From Halobacteriovoraceae bacterium (GTDB taxonomy: Bacteria; Bdellovibrionota; Bacteriovoracia; Bacteriovoracales; Bacteriovoracaceae): a stretch of DNA of 64,000 bases. Below are positions 42,453-51,880 of this stretch, piece by piece. The stretch covers positions 1,426,001 through 1,490,000 of the forward strand of contig JACKAJ010000015.1 of assembly GCA_020635135.1 (NCBI GenBank), written 5' to 3'. The translations under genes were made by a program, and so were the position numbers. The notes beneath the pieces were generated by a model. That model was not told the DNA's origin, ran no database searches, and saw nothing but the letters and a program-made list of their open reading frames with translations. Position 1 is the stretch's first letter; the number at the start of each line of letters is the position of its first letter.

Positions 42453-42570
42453 ATTTCTAATCCTTAAATTAGGTTAATTAAAACCTATGGGTCTGGATTT
42501 ACAATGTGTCTTTGATATTACTTGTTAGGAAGAAAGGCAAGGAAAAAGTGTAAGAAAATTTTATATAGGG

Positions 42571-43647
42571 CTAACGCAAGAAGTCTATCAAGCGGTTGTT
42601 GAGAAGCTTGGATGAAGTTCGGTAGGTGGCATTGAGGACAGTCTGCTGTTTGTTAATATCCGTAAACAGTTCGGCTACATCGGCATCTTCAATTCGACTT
42701 CGATAAGCTTCCTGGGAAATGATATCGCGATCTAATTGTGATTGGGAGGTCGAAACAGAGTTATAAAGTGACCCGATCTTAGTTCGCATTTTCACAAGAT
42801 AGTTATAGTAGTCATCGAGCTTTTCTAAGAGGTCCTGAACTAAGTCTGGGTTGTTGGTGGCCAAGGCATTTTCAAATGATTTGAGGTCACTAAACATGTT
42901 AGCCTTTCCTTTCCCAGGGTACATTCTTTCTTGCAACTCATATCTTTCTTCGTAAGGACGGAAGTCGTATTCTGGTTCATTTTCTGTTTTTTGAGAGGCA
43001 AGGGATCTTTCAACTGAGTCCACTTGGTCAATCTGTTCACTTTCTTGAACCTTCTTTTTTCCAAAGGAAGCAGGATCAAATAAAGTTTCATTGGCATCGA
43101 TACCCCCATAAAAAACTTCAAGTCCATTGAGGTTGACGGGAATAAAATAATCTTTGGCAATTTCAACAGTAATTTTTCCATCATCTCCGAGATAATTACC
43201 CTTTTCATCAAATGCTTTATTGAGAGTTTTGTGACCTGAAAAAATATAGCGGTTACCTAAGCGTCTATTGGCAATGGAGAGTGCTTGGAGTCTCAATTGA
43301 GAAATTTCTTCGGCAACGTTTCGTCTAATATCTTCGTTATAAACACCAGAGGCTTGGGCAATAGCGATTTCTTTCGCATTCAGAAGAATATCTTCGAGAT
43401 CCGCCAAAGCGTTTTCAGTGAATTCCAATTGTGTTTTGGCATAGGCTGAGTTTTTAAGAAATTGATCGTTGTCGCTCTTTCTGGATTTTAAAAAGAGAAC
43501 TTCAGTATTTCCGATAGGGTCATCAGAAGGCTTCTGAATGTTCTTCATATTAGCTCCCCTCATTTGAAGGTCTTCAAGTTTTTGCTTGGTTTTACCAATG
43601 GCAAAATCAATTGAATGCTTTGAGCTGTTTTCTGAAACTCTTGTCAT
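42571..43647 (-). CDS. flgL: Flagellar hook-associated protein 3 (FlgL)
   Basis: 358 residues. Flagellin-like ends: N-terminal helix KQKLEDLQMRGANMKNIQKP with SDDPIGNTEVLFLKSRKS, and C-terminal DVAELFTDINKQQTVLNATY. The middle contains GNRYIFSGHKT, typical of FlgL. It forms the junction between hook and filament. 7 bp behind flgK. Confidence 0.94.
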   Translation of the reverse strand: MTRVSENSSKHSIDFAIGKTKQKLEDLQMRGANMKNIQKPSDDPIGNTEVLFLKSRKSDNDQFLKNSAYAKTQLEFTENALADLEDILLNAKEIAIAQASGVYNEDIRRNVAEEISQLRLQALSIANRRLGNRYIFSGHKTLNKAFDEKGNYLGDDGKITVEIAKDYFIPVNLNGLEVFYGGIDANETLFDPASFGKKKVQESEQIDQVDSVERSLASQKTENEPEYDFRPYEERYELQERMYPGKGKANMFSDLKSFENALATNNPDLVQDLLEKLDDYYNYLVKMRTKIGSLYNSVSTSQSQLDRDIISQEAYRSRIEDADVAELFTDINKQQTVLNATYRTSSKLLNNRLIDFLR

Positions 43648-43654
43648 TATTTAC

Positions 43655-45118
43655 CTATCGTTTAATATTCATAACGGCATCAAACATCTCTTGGCTCGCT
43701 TGAATTACGCGAGCTGAAGCTTCGTACATATGCTGAAACTTCACGAGGTTTGCCGCTTCTTCATCGAGAGAAACCCCAGAAACTCTTTCTCTCATGGATT
43801 TAACCTGGGCCAAAATTCCTTTTGTATGTTCTATATTAATTTTTGACTTCGCAGTTTTAACACCTATATTCCCAATAACCTTAAGATAATCTTCTTCAAA
43901 TGTGGCTGTTCCATTACTTCCAATTTTTTCATGTTGAAGCTTAGTAATGGCGAGAGAAACACGGTTATCCCCTGGAGAATTGGGGGCTAAGGCCGTGGCA
44001 ATATAGTCAGAACTTTCTTGAACGAGATTACTGAGTTTTAATTTCCTAGCCGCATGCAACTTCGCATTGGGTGAATTGAAGAAATCAATTCCTGTGAGTT
44101 GCTTTAATGAACCATCATTATAGGCAATTCCACGTCCATCAACTGGAAGCATTTTATTCACAAATCCTCGACTGTGAATAGCATTAACAGAGTGAGCGAG
44201 TTGGAAGGCAATTGTATCAATTTTATCTTTTAGATAGAAGACGTCTTCGTTACGAGTTTTAACAAGTGCTTGCAGTCGACCTTCTTCAAATTTATTATTG
44301 AGCATAACATTGGGGCGACCTTGAAAGAAGACACCCATCTTACCACTCGACTCGGGATCGTCACTTTCTCTTACTAAACTCGCTTCAAGGTATTGGTGTT
44401 GACCACCAGAAACAAGAGACCCAATTCCCACGGCGTTTACAGTAAACTGTCCCTTTTCATCTGTATAAGTGTGGACTTTAAAAAATTCTGAAAGATTTTT
44501 TATCGCCTCATCTCTTTGATCTCGCAAGTCACCAGTTTCGGCGCCATCGTCGAGTTCCAGTCTGGTGATTTCAATGTTTAAACCAGCGATTTGTTCAGTA
44601 AGAGTGTTAATGTCTTGAATAGTTTTTTCAATTCGAATATCCATACCATTTTTGAGGCTTGTGATTCGGTCATCAACACGATGAAAGTCGTTAACAATTA
44701 AGTGAGCACTGTCTCGGACAATTTCACGAAGGGTGTCGTTTTCTGGTTGATTCGCGAGTTCGCGAAATGAATTGAAAAATTTGTTAAGTAGTTTATTGAG
44801 TCCATCTCCATCAGTTTCGTTGAAGATATCTTCAAGCTGGTTGAGGTTATAGACTCTCTCTTCAAAATAGTTGTTGTCAGATATTGTTGATCGAAGTCTT
44901 TTTTCCAGAAGTTCATCGTGAATTCTTCTGACAGCTTTTACATCGACACCTTGACCGAGAATAACGTTCCCTCGCCTGAGAGGCATATAGCTTTCGTGCT
45001 CAACGCGCTGGCGAGTGTAACTTTCATTATTGGCATTGGCGATGTTGTGACCAGTCGTCGATAACGACTTCTTTGAGGCCATAAGTCCCGAATGTCCAAT
45101 TTTTAATAAATCACTCAA
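43655..45118 (-). CDS. flgK: Flagellar hook-associated protein 1 (FlgK)
   Basis: 487 residues. The N-terminal rod-type motif is SLSTTGHNIANANNESYTRQ and the C-terminus has SLDEEAANLVKFQHMYEASARV, both diagnostic. FlgK caps the hook before FlgL. Secreted by the flagellar apparatus, no signal peptide. Next in line to flgN, its probable chaperone. Confidence 0.97.
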   Translation of the reverse strand: MSDLLKIGHSGLMASKKSLSTTGHNIANANNESYTRQRVEHESYMPLRRGNVILGQGVDVKAVRRIHDELLEKRLRSTISDNNYFEERVYNLNQLEDIFNETDGDGLNKLLNKFFNSFRELANQPENDTLREIVRDSAHLIVNDFHRVDDRITSLKNGMDIRIEKTIQDINTLTEQIAGLNIEITRLELDDGAETGDLRDQRDEAIKNLSEFFKVHTYTDEKGQFTVNAVGIGSLVSGGQHQYLEASLVRESDDPESSGKMGVFFQGRPNVMLNNKFEEGRLQALVKTRNEDVFYLKDKIDTIAFQLAHSVNAIHSRGFVNKMLPVDGRGIAYNDGSLKQLTGIDFFNSPNAKLHAARKLKLSNLVQESSDYIATALAPNSPGDNRVSLAITKLQHEKIGSNGTATFEEDYLKVIGNIGVKTAKSKINIEHTKGILAQVKSMRERVSGVSLDEEAANLVKFQHMYEASARVIQASQEMFDAVMNIKR

Positions 45119-45129
45119 ACTTTAAATTC

Positions 45130-45621
45130 CTATTTGACCACGCTGTGGCGTTGCCCTGTCTTGTCGTATGTTTCCACGGAGGGTTTTCCATGGAAGTCAC
45201 GTTTTAATTGATTAAGAGAGTAAAGGGCCTTATTCAAAAATATTTTATTTCTTTTGTTTTGCACTTGAATATTTTCAATTACATCAATAAGAAGGTTGTT
45301 GTATCGACTTAAGAGGTTGTCCCCAATTTGTGTTTCAAAAAAATCAATTAGATCGCGAGCCTTTTCAATTTGAGTTTCTGGAAACTTGCTGTTAATACTT
45401 TGAATAAAATGAAAGCGCCTGCTATCTTCGTCGCCAATTTTTATAATTAATGCTTCTTTTATTTTTATACATTCTTCGAGATCCTCTATCTGGCTATTGA
45501 GTAGAAGAGTATATTCTTGGCAAGCCAGTTGGTAGAGTTCATTGTGGTACTCACAGAAGTTTTTCCATATGTCACAACACTCATTATAAAGTAATTGAAT
45601 AAGATCTTTATCGTGTTTCAT
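45130..45621 (-). CDS. flgN: FlgN-like flagellar export chaperone
   Basis: 163 residues, all helical and charged. The pattern (LYNECCDIWKNFCEYHNELY, LLNSQIEDLEECIKIKEALI) and place between flgM and flgK match FlgN, the chaperone for FlgK and FlgL. Sequence similarity in this family is low, so the position carries part of the weight. Confidence 0.78.
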   Translation of the reverse strand: MKHDKDLIQLLYNECCDIWKNFCEYHNELYQLACQEYTLLLNSQIEDLEECIKIKEALIIKIGDEDSRRFHFIQSINSKFPETQIEKARDLIDFFETQIGDNLLSRYNNLLIDVIENIQVQNKRNKIFLNKALYSLNQLKRDFHGKPSVETYDKTGQRHSVVK

Positions 45622-45623
45622 AA

Positions 45624-45959
45624 TTAGTACTCAGATTTTAAAAGTTTATCTGCAAGCCCATCGTAGTCGAACTGATATTCCCCTTTTTGTATTTGGCTTT
45701 TGAGACGTGCAACCTTTTCGGAGTTATCAATATCGGGAGCGTTGTCGACAGCATTTTTAATTCGAGAAAAATCTTTCACTGTCTCGGGAATATCTATTTT
45801 AGTGTGGCTTCTGGAGAGTGACTCAAGTTCATTGGCACGCTCAGAGCTATTGCGTCTCATTTGTTTCATTTGACGAGCTTCTCTTGCTTCCTTAGCCTCC
45901 TGAGCTGATTTTGAATTTGGAAAAAATGGTGGTCTTGGTAAACCTTGAATTTCACTCAT
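45624..45959 (-). CDS. flgM: Anti-sigma-28 factor FlgM
   Basis: 111 residues. The first ~60 are R/E/K-rich and likely disordered. The C-terminal 45 residues (RLKSQIQKGEYQFDYDGLAD with KLL after) are the FlgM sigma-28-binding region. It holds FliA inactive until the hook is finished. Start overlaps the stop of flgJ by 4 nt. Confidence 0.88.
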   Translation of the reverse strand: MSEIQGLPRPPFFPNSKSAQEAKEAREARQMKQMRRNSSERANELESLSRSHTKIDIPETVKDFSRIKNAVDNAPDIDNSEKVARLKSQIQKGEYQFDYDGLADKLLKSEY

Positions 45960-46375
45960 AGAGTGTCTCCTTGTTTGTCCATCGTTTGATGGTACATTTT
46001 ATGACCTTGAGCTTGTTGATTTTGGACTTGAGCTTGCTGTGGATAAATTTGGTTAAGGATAAGTTCTTTCAATCCAAGTCCTTGCGTATCAACGAGTTTT
46101 TTGGCTCTCTCGTAGTCGAGTAGAGAATTATAATATTGTTCAGCACTACTTTCTGGATTCACTTTGTGAACTGTTTTTCTCATTTCGTTAATCATGTAGT
46201 TTGCAAATTGAGTTTCCATCCCCTTGGCAGCTTCAAGATATTCCTTAGGAATATTTTTTAATTGCTCTGGACTAAGTCGACTCAACACCTCGCGAGTTAT
46301 TTGAGGTGTAACGTTTTTTTGACGTTGCGGAGTCGTCATGGAAATTTGAGAATTGTTCCCTGCTATTTTTGTCAT
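45956..46375 (-). CDS. flgJ: FlgJ-like rod-binding protein, no muramidase domain
   Basis: 139 residues from the ATG at 46375 (a TTG at 46387 adds 4 codons). Contains the rod-binding domain: AAKGMETQFANYMINEMRKT and QYYNSLLDYERAKKLVDTQG, with GLKELI after. The C-terminal muramidase of enterobacterial FlgJ is missing, as is normal outside the beta/gamma groups; the tail is Gln-rich. It starts the flgJ-M-N-K-L block. Confidence 0.88.
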   Translation of the reverse strand: MTKIAGNNSQISMTTPQRQKNVTPQITREVLSRLSPEQLKNIPKEYLEAAKGMETQFANYMINEMRKTVHKVNPESSAEQYYNSLLDYERAKKLVDTQGLGLKELILNQIYPQQAQVQNQQAQGHKMYHQTMDKQGDTL

Positions 46376-46478
46376 AAACTTATCCAAAATGCCGAATTTA
46401 TAGGCATTCTAACCACTAGTTTAATGATAGCACGCGCTGGGAGAGGGGCTATCGGAAAAGAAAGTTCTGCCTAGCGCA

Positions 46479-47261
46479 TTAATTTGAGGTGGAATTTTCT
46501 TCAATGATTGAATTGATCCAGTTTATGTAAGGGGAAATTTTTGTATATCGCTGGGGTGAACCGGGGTTACAACCACTAACGGCATGGCTGCTTGAAAGAA
46601 TACCCGAGAGATAGACTTTAGAATTGGTAACTTTATAAAGACCGGAACCGCTGTTTCCGTTACAGGGATTTTCTGATCGACTTTGACTTTTAAACTCAAC
46701 TATTTTTTTACCGACTGTTTTACTGAAAAACATCTGAACTACTGACATGAGATTAAAATTATTCATTTCAAAGAGAGCAAAGTAGCGACTTTTGTTATTG
46801 GCAATTTCTGAATCGAGTTCTGGAAATTCGCTCACATTATAAAACTGTGATTGAATTTGGATGAGCATAATATCACCAAAATCTTGAATATCATTGAGAA
46901 TAACCTTAGAGAGATTGGCGCTGTCACTCCAGTAGGATCTTTGAAGAAAAAGATCTTGCAGATAGGCTGTGTCTTGAAAAGTTCTGACTTCTTCAGAAAA
47001 GAAATCGCTGTGGAAATAGTGATCTTGGATATAGTAGATACGGTGATTTCTATCAGTGATATAAAAGTTCTGGTTGAAGGAATCCCGTGATTCACCTAAA
47101 CGGCAGTGAGTGGAGAGAACGGCCCAGCTGGGGGCTATAATATTGACCTCGCATTTCTTGAGTGGATAACCGTTTTGATAGAGTTGCGCCTTGAGGGATG
47201 TGAGGATTTTGGCGTGAGTATAAGTACTCAAAATAAGGAGTAAAAATCCTAGGTGTTTCAT
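46479..47261 (-). CDS. Secreted trypsin-like (S1) serine protease
   Basis: 260 residues with a signal peptide (KHLGFLLLILSTYTHA). The triad can be read as His in WAVLSTHC, Asp in FGDIMLIQI and Ser in CNGNSGSGLY (GDSGG variant). Cysteines near both His and Ser suggest disulfides. Probably active outside the cell or in the periplasm. It is one of three genes between flgJ and flgI that are not flagellar. Confidence 0.85.
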   Translation of the reverse strand: MKHLGFLLLILSTYTHAKILTSLKAQLYQNGYPLKKCEVNIIAPSWAVLSTHCRLGESRDSFNQNFYITDRNHRIYYIQDHYFHSDFFSEEVRTFQDTAYLQDLFLQRSYWSDSANLSKVILNDIQDFGDIMLIQIQSQFYNVSEFPELDSEIANNKSRYFALFEMNNFNLMSVVQMFFSKTVGKKIVEFKSQSRSENPCNGNSGSGLYKVTNSKVYLSGILSSSHAVSGCNPGSPQRYTKISPYINWINSIIEENSTSN

Positions 47262-47341
47262 AGTACTTTTATTGTCGCATTTTTTAGGACAGCGAGGGGA
47301 AATCGAGTAAAAATGATAGGGTTCGTGACAATATTTTATAC

Positions 47342-47373
47342 AAAAAAGCCCCGCATTTGAGCGAGGCTTTTTT
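47342..47373 (-). terminator. Rho-independent terminator (could work both ways)
   Basis: AAAAAGCC-C-CGC pairs with GCG-A-GGCTTTTT around a short ATTTGA loop, with a T-run on either strand. On the minus strand it ends the lipoprotein gene whose stop is at 47399. Confidence 0.85.
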
Positions 47374-47398
47374 GATATCGAATAATAAATCTTAATTC

Positions 47399-48334
47399 TT
47401 AGGTTTCAAAACCTGTTTGGCATTGAGGCTTATCGTATTCTTTTTCAAGCTCTTCTAACTTCTTTTCAAGCTCCATAATCTCATTGGTCTGAATACCGTT
47501 AGAGTATTGTTTTGCATACTCAAGTTCATTGACGACAGTGTATATTTTTTGAAGCATCTCAGAGTCTGTTTCCTTACGGCAATCAACAGGCTGAGTTGGT
47601 GTTGGGGTTGAATCGATTCCTTTTTCTTGGAAGACAACAACGACGAATTCATCAGTGAGCCAGCTGAAATCGTAGTTTTTATAATCATCAGATTTAATGG
47701 AGTCTTTGCTAGGATCAATCTTAAGTCCCCAAGTGGATAAAAAGCTGCAGTTTACAGGACCATAGCTTGTTTGAACAGTAGGGTCACAGTCTTGTTTAAT
47801 CCATTCTTTTGCCCGAAGTTCAGCTGCTGAATTCTCGACAGTAGACCATCGCGAGTTCATGCTAAAGGTATCAGCGAGATAAATATCAACTGAGTCTTGG
47901 CGAACAGCTTCAAAGGCCGTGTCGTCATTGAGTTCAAAACTTTTAGACCAAGCATATTCAGTTACTGTATTTACTTTTCCTGAATACCAGTCTGAGTATT
48001 CTCTAGTTCTAGTGTATTTCACAGTTTCGGTCTTAGCCGATTCTACAATTCTGTTTTCCGAATAAGGGCTTTGAACTCTTAAAATATGTTTGGCATCAAC
48101 TTCGAATTTTCCAAAAAGATAAGGATTACCTTTACCCACTCGACAGAGAATTGGCTTGTATCCGCTGATACTTTTAGCGGCCTCTTTACATTTATCAGGA
48201 ATATAATTGGTATAATTTAAGCTCTCTTTAGAATTACTAAAACTTTCATTGCTTTTTTCATCTGATTTACATGAATAAAGACTTAAGCAAACAAGTGGCA
48301 CGAGCCAGAGATTTTTAAAGTTATTTTTCTTCAT
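47399..48334 (-). CDS. Lipoprotein of unknown function (311 aa)
   Basis: I use the ATG at 48334, which follows GAGGGAG and opens KKNNFKNLWLVPLVCLSLYSC (lipobox LYSC); a longer frame from 48373 puts extra charged residues before the signal. The mature part is polar with a repeated tyrosine-rich stretch (KYTRTREYSDWYSGKVNTVT), four later Cys, and a Glu/Lys helix at the end. No domain recognised. Confidence 0.8.
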   Translation of the reverse strand: MKKNNFKNLWLVPLVCLSLYSCKSDEKSNESFSNSKESLNYTNYIPDKCKEAAKSISGYKPILCRVGKGNPYLFGKFEVDAKHILRVQSPYSENRIVESAKTETVKYTRTREYSDWYSGKVNTVTEYAWSKSFELNDDTAFEAVRQDSVDIYLADTFSMNSRWSTVENSAAELRAKEWIKQDCDPTVQTSYGPVNCSFLSTWGLKIDPSKDSIKSDDYKNYDFSWLTDEFVVVVFQEKGIDSTPTPTQPVDCRKETDSEMLQKIYTVVNELEYAKQYSNGIQTNEIMELEKKLEELEKEYDKPQCQTGFET

Positions 48335-48643
48335 TTTTTCTCCCTCTTCCCTTTTTTTAAAAGTTCTACCCATTATAAATTGGGAAATGGTTTATAAAGC
48401 TTTGAAGATGACTCGATTGATCTGAAAAATTCGAAAAATTAAGATGTTAGAGATGATTCAGATCAATAAAAAGCTAAGTCTAAACTGCAACGAATTGTGG
48501 GCAAAGAGCGTTTTAGAGTTTCTTATTTTTAAATGAGAGCCATTTTGAAAGATGGGCTATTCAAGAATTTGGGGAGTTTTTCCAGAGTTGGGGGTAAAAC
48601 CAGCAACGAGTAGTGAATAAAAATCAAACATGATAAAATTAAT

Positions 48644-49237
48644 ATGATGAAGTTTCTAGCTTGTCTTTTGGTGTTAACTTTTTGTTTATTTGCAAATGCT
48701 CAAGAGAATTTTGCAATTCTTGTCATTGATGTTCAAGGGCTTGAAGGAATTGAAAATGAAGCTGCGGTTCAGGAGTTTATTGAGGAACAAAATAAAGTCA
48801 TTAAGTGGGCAATTAGAAATAATATTTCGGTTCTTTATATTAAAGAAGCAGATGAAGGACCAACCTCAAGTCTCATTAATCAAAGCATAAAAAAATCAGA
48901 AAATACATTTGTCAAAAGAGATTATGATTTATTTAGTGATAAAATAGTAGGAAAAGAAGCTTTAGCTTTTCTTAAAAGCAGGAACATTGATAGCGTTGTC
49001 GCAATGGGGAAATTTGCGAGTATCTGTGTAGAGGCAACGGCGACAGGTGCGCTCTGCCATGGTTTTAAAGTTTATACATCTCCACGACTTACTTCGGAAC
49101 TTTGGATAGGTAACTCAAAAGAGTATCCTTGTAATGTTTATATACGAACAATAACACCAAAACTTGGAACTTTTAATGATTTCTCAACTACGGAAAGCAT
49201 GTTGAAAGCGATTGAACAAAGTTGGCTTTTGGAGTGA
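48644..49237 (+). CDS. Exported isochorismatase-like hydrolase
   Basis: 197 residues. A signal peptide (MMKFLACLLVLTFCLFANA) precedes an isochorismatase-fold domain: catalytic Asp in ILVIDVQG, Lys in FVKRDYD and Cys in ASICVEATATGA. Members are usually cytoplasmic amidases or hydrolases, so export is unusual. It is the only plus-strand gene within the flagellar region. Substrate unknown. Confidence 0.85.
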   Translation: MMKFLACLLVLTFCLFANAQENFAILVIDVQGLEGIENEAAVQEFIEEQNKVIKWAIRNNISVLYIKEADEGPTSSLINQSIKKSENTFVKRDYDLFSDKIVGKEALAFLKSRNIDSVVAMGKFASICVEATATGALCHGFKVYTSPRLTSELWIGNSKEYPCNVYIRTITPKLGTFNDFSTTESMLKAIEQSWLLE

Positions 49238-49261
49238 GCTCTATCTGCAGGTGTTACTCAA

Positions 49262-50257
49262 TTATATTAGTTCAATGTCCGCGGTGATCGCCCCATTTTT
49301 CTTCAATGCTTGAAAGATCGAGATGAGATCTTCCGGTGTTGTGCCGATAGTATTGAGAGCATTGATGAGTTCACTGATGGTCGTGCTCTTTTTCACTTCG
49401 TGAACCCAGAGCTCTTTTTCTTGATCTTCACCTTCAACCTTGAGAACAATATCACCGTGGCTTAAGGCCACTTGCTTGACGGCGATTTCTCCGCCGGCCA
49501 CAAGAGTTCCAGTGCGTTCATTGATGATGATACGGGCAATCTGATCGGGGATTACGCGAAAGTTTTCGACGATAGCAATAAGATCCACAATCTTTCTTTT
49601 ATAAAATTCGGGAACGATGAGATCAATTGTTCCAGAGTCTTTGGGGAGTGCGTATTTTCCACCGAGCTCTTGGTTGATTGTTTTCGCAATTCGAGCAATT
49701 GTCGTAAAGTCAGGGTCTTTGAGTGCAAGGCGAAGAGCATTTTTTTCTGTGAACTTGAGATCAAGATCGCGCTCAACAATACCACCTCCCGGAATTCTTC
49801 CAGTGGTTGCAAATTTAGATCCTTTTTGAAGGCCACCAATTGATAAAGGCCCATTGGCAATTGAATAAATTTTTCCATCACCACCTTTAAGAGGGGTTAC
49901 GAGAAGTGTTCCGCCAGCGAGAGAGGAAGCGTCTCCGATTGAAGATACGGTAACATCAATTTTTTGACCGATTCGAGCGAAAGGGGGGAGTTTTGCGGTA
50001 ACGATAACAGAGGCCACATTACTAGAAGCCACCTCTTTTTGGGGGTTGAGACCTAATGTTTTAAACATTTTGATAAGAGATTGAGAGGTGACTTCTGTTC
50101 CTCCATCACCGGTTCCATTGAGACCAATCACGAGACCGTAACCGATGAGAGGGTTTTCTCTAACTCCTTTAATGGTCACAAGATCTTTAATCCTAATAGC
50201 CTTGGCATAGAGGAGTGGAGAAATTGTAAGAAGTAAAAGTAACAATTTTTTCATCAT
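49262..50257 (-). CDS. flgI: Flagellar P-ring protein FlgI
   Basis: 331 residues with signal peptide (KKLLLLLLTISPLLYA). Family stretches: IGYGLVIGLNGTGDG (LIGYGLVIGL), MFKTLGLNP, NVASVIVTAKLPPFA, GGTLLVTPLKGGDG and the C-terminal LVAGGEIAVKQVALSHGDI. It forms the periplasmic ring around the rod. 7 bp behind flgH. Confidence 0.97.
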   Translation of the reverse strand: MMKKLLLLLLTISPLLYAKAIRIKDLVTIKGVRENPLIGYGLVIGLNGTGDGGTEVTSQSLIKMFKTLGLNPQKEVASSNVASVIVTAKLPPFARIGQKIDVTVSSIGDASSLAGGTLLVTPLKGGDGKIYSIANGPLSIGGLQKGSKFATTGRIPGGGIVERDLDLKFTEKNALRLALKDPDFTTIARIAKTINQELGGKYALPKDSGTIDLIVPEFYKRKIVDLIAIVENFRVIPDQIARIIINERTGTLVAGGEIAVKQVALSHGDIVLKVEGEDQEKELWVHEVKKSTTISELINALNTIGTTPEDLISIFQALKKNGAITADIELI

Positions 50258-50264
50258 CGGGTCC

Positions 50265-51014
50265 TTATTTAATAATAAAAATTTTCGTTTCCATTATTTT
50301 GTCTGACATCACTTCATTGCCATTCCCGATAGCGTTTCGGGAGGCGAGGGAGTGAATTTCTACTAAGCGTTTTTCATTTCGAAAATAGACTTCTTTTCTT
50401 CCTTTTAGAAGAATATGATCGTCGTTAATTTCTTCAGCGACTTTCGAAGTAATTTTATCGTAAACGATAATAGCCTCTTCGGTGTCGACCTCATCTTCTT
50501 TTTTGGCAGATGCACTGGCAGCTTGGCGAATTTTTGTACTAGGATCTTTCGTGTCTGTAGACTTAGGAACAAGTTTTTTCTTTAAGGGAAAAGTTTTTCT
50601 AAGCTCTCGTGAAATATCTTCTTTGAGTGACTTGTTAACGTTGATTGTGACGATATCGCCGGGAATTCTTCTCTGAGAAGTCGTAAATAAGTTAGAGGTG
50701 GAGCTGTAATTAGCCCACAGACTGGCCCCGTTAGAGTTATCAGCAATTTCGTCTGCACTATAGCGTCTTTTATACGTTTTATATTCACGATCGATTCGCG
50801 GCTTGAGATCGTTGTCTGCAGAAATACTAAAAGAGATAGGATCTTTTATGGGACGAGCATCGCCAATTTTAGATCGTAAATAATTGAGCTGTCTTTGGTC
50901 TTTGGGAACAGTTCCAAATTTTTCAATTTGCTGATCTTTCTTGATTTGGTTGTGCATGTTAGCAACGTAGTTTTGGCAACTAAATAAAAATAAAAGTGGG
51001 AATAAGATTTTCAT
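50265..51014 (-). CDS. flgH: Flagellar L-ring lipoprotein FlgH
   Basis: 249 residues. Lipobox LLFLFSC; the FlgH core includes GASLWANYSSTSNLFTTSQR, PGDIVTINVNKSLKED and a later KGRKEVYFRNEKRLVEIHSL. It forms the outer-membrane ring. A ~30-residue Lys/Ser/Ala insert splits the core. Start overlaps the end of flgA by 4 nt. Confidence 0.93.
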   Translation of the reverse strand: MKILFPLLFLFSCQNYVANMHNQIKKDQQIEKFGTVPKDQRQLNYLRSKIGDARPIKDPISFSISADNDLKPRIDREYKTYKRRYSADEIADNSNGASLWANYSSTSNLFTTSQRRIPGDIVTINVNKSLKEDISRELRKTFPLKKKLVPKSTDTKDPSTKIRQAASASAKKEDEVDTEEAIIVYDKITSKVAEEINDDHILLKGRKEVYFRNEKRLVEIHSLASRNAIGNGNEVMSDKIMETKIFIIK

Positions 51015-51880
51015 AATCTAACCTTTGCTTCTCCAAAGCCAATAACCTGGGCTGAAAATATTTTATTTGTTTTTAAATTTTGTAATTTAATGTTGTCGTT
51101 GATTTTTCCAGCTTCCAAAGCTTTCGCAGTTGTTGTGAGATTAAAGTTCCTTGAATCAATACTGATTTTAACAATTTGACCTGAATTAATGACTCGCTTA
51201 GAACTAAGGAAAGAGGGGAGAATACTTTCACCTCTCTTAATTGTCCGGTTGCTTTTATAAAAACTAATAAGTTCTATGTCAGTAAAATAGGTTTGCGGTT
51301 TTTGAGTCTCGATTTCCACAAGTTCAAAATCGCTACTTGATAAGTTTTCTGTAAAAACAGGGATGTCGTGAGTTGCTCGGTAAACTTGGAAAACATAAAC
51401 TTTTTTTAATTGCGCACTGATTTTGTGAAGCTCGCGAAAGTGATCAATGAAATTAACATTGTATTGATAAGTATCGTTTTCTGATTGGCAGTTAAAGCAT
51501 TCGACTTTAAGGGAATTATTGTCAAGTAGTGAATAGAGTCCTGACTTTAAAGACGTATCAAGCTTTTTGCGGGAGTCTTGTGAAAGATACTTTCTTAATT
51601 CATCGCTTAGACGAATAATATTAATTTTTTCCGATTTACTTTGAATTTTATATTGAGAAGACTCTAAGCTCTTTGCAAGAATGGTTCCCTTGGATAGTTT
51701 TATCTTTTCCCAAAGAGAATTGAGATCGAGAGCCGTGCATTCTGATTGTTTAAAAGAAATTTCAGGAGCAACTTGTTGCCCATTTTCCACCACAAGGATA
51801 TTTTCTGGAATTTCAAGAGTACAACTCCATGAAGGGCAACTTATTAAAAATAATAGGATTGAAAAAATTGCTTTTATCAT
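51011..51880 (-). CDS. flgA: FlgA-like P-ring chaperone
   Basis: 289 residues with a signal peptide (IKAIFSILLFLISCPSWS). The C-terminal half has the SAF/FlgA domain: TIKRGESILPSFLSSKRVIN, GQIVKISIDSRNFNLTTTAK and a last AQVIGFGEAKVRL. The N-terminal half is weakly conserved. Helps FlgI assemble. Overlaps flgG by 4 nt. Confidence 0.85.
   Translation of the reverse strand: MIKAIFSILLFLISCPSWSCTLEIPENILVVENGQQVAPEISFKQSECTALDLNSLWEKIKLSKGTILAKSLESSQYKIQSKSEKINIIRLSDELRKYLSQDSRKKLDTSLKSGLYSLLDNNSLKVECFNCQSENDTYQYNVNFIDHFRELHKISAQLKKVYVFQVYRATHDIPVFTENLSSSDFELVEIETQKPQTYFTDIELISFYKSNRTIKRGESILPSFLSSKRVINSGQIVKISIDSRNFNLTTTAKALEAGKINDNIKLQNLKTNKIFSAQVIGFGEAKVRL

Noticed and set aside
48374..48643. 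Hidden gene or RNA in the 270-bp gap between the lipoprotein and isochorismatase genes
   Set aside because: Divergent upstream regions of two genes; I see no frame and no strong hairpin, so only promoters are expected.
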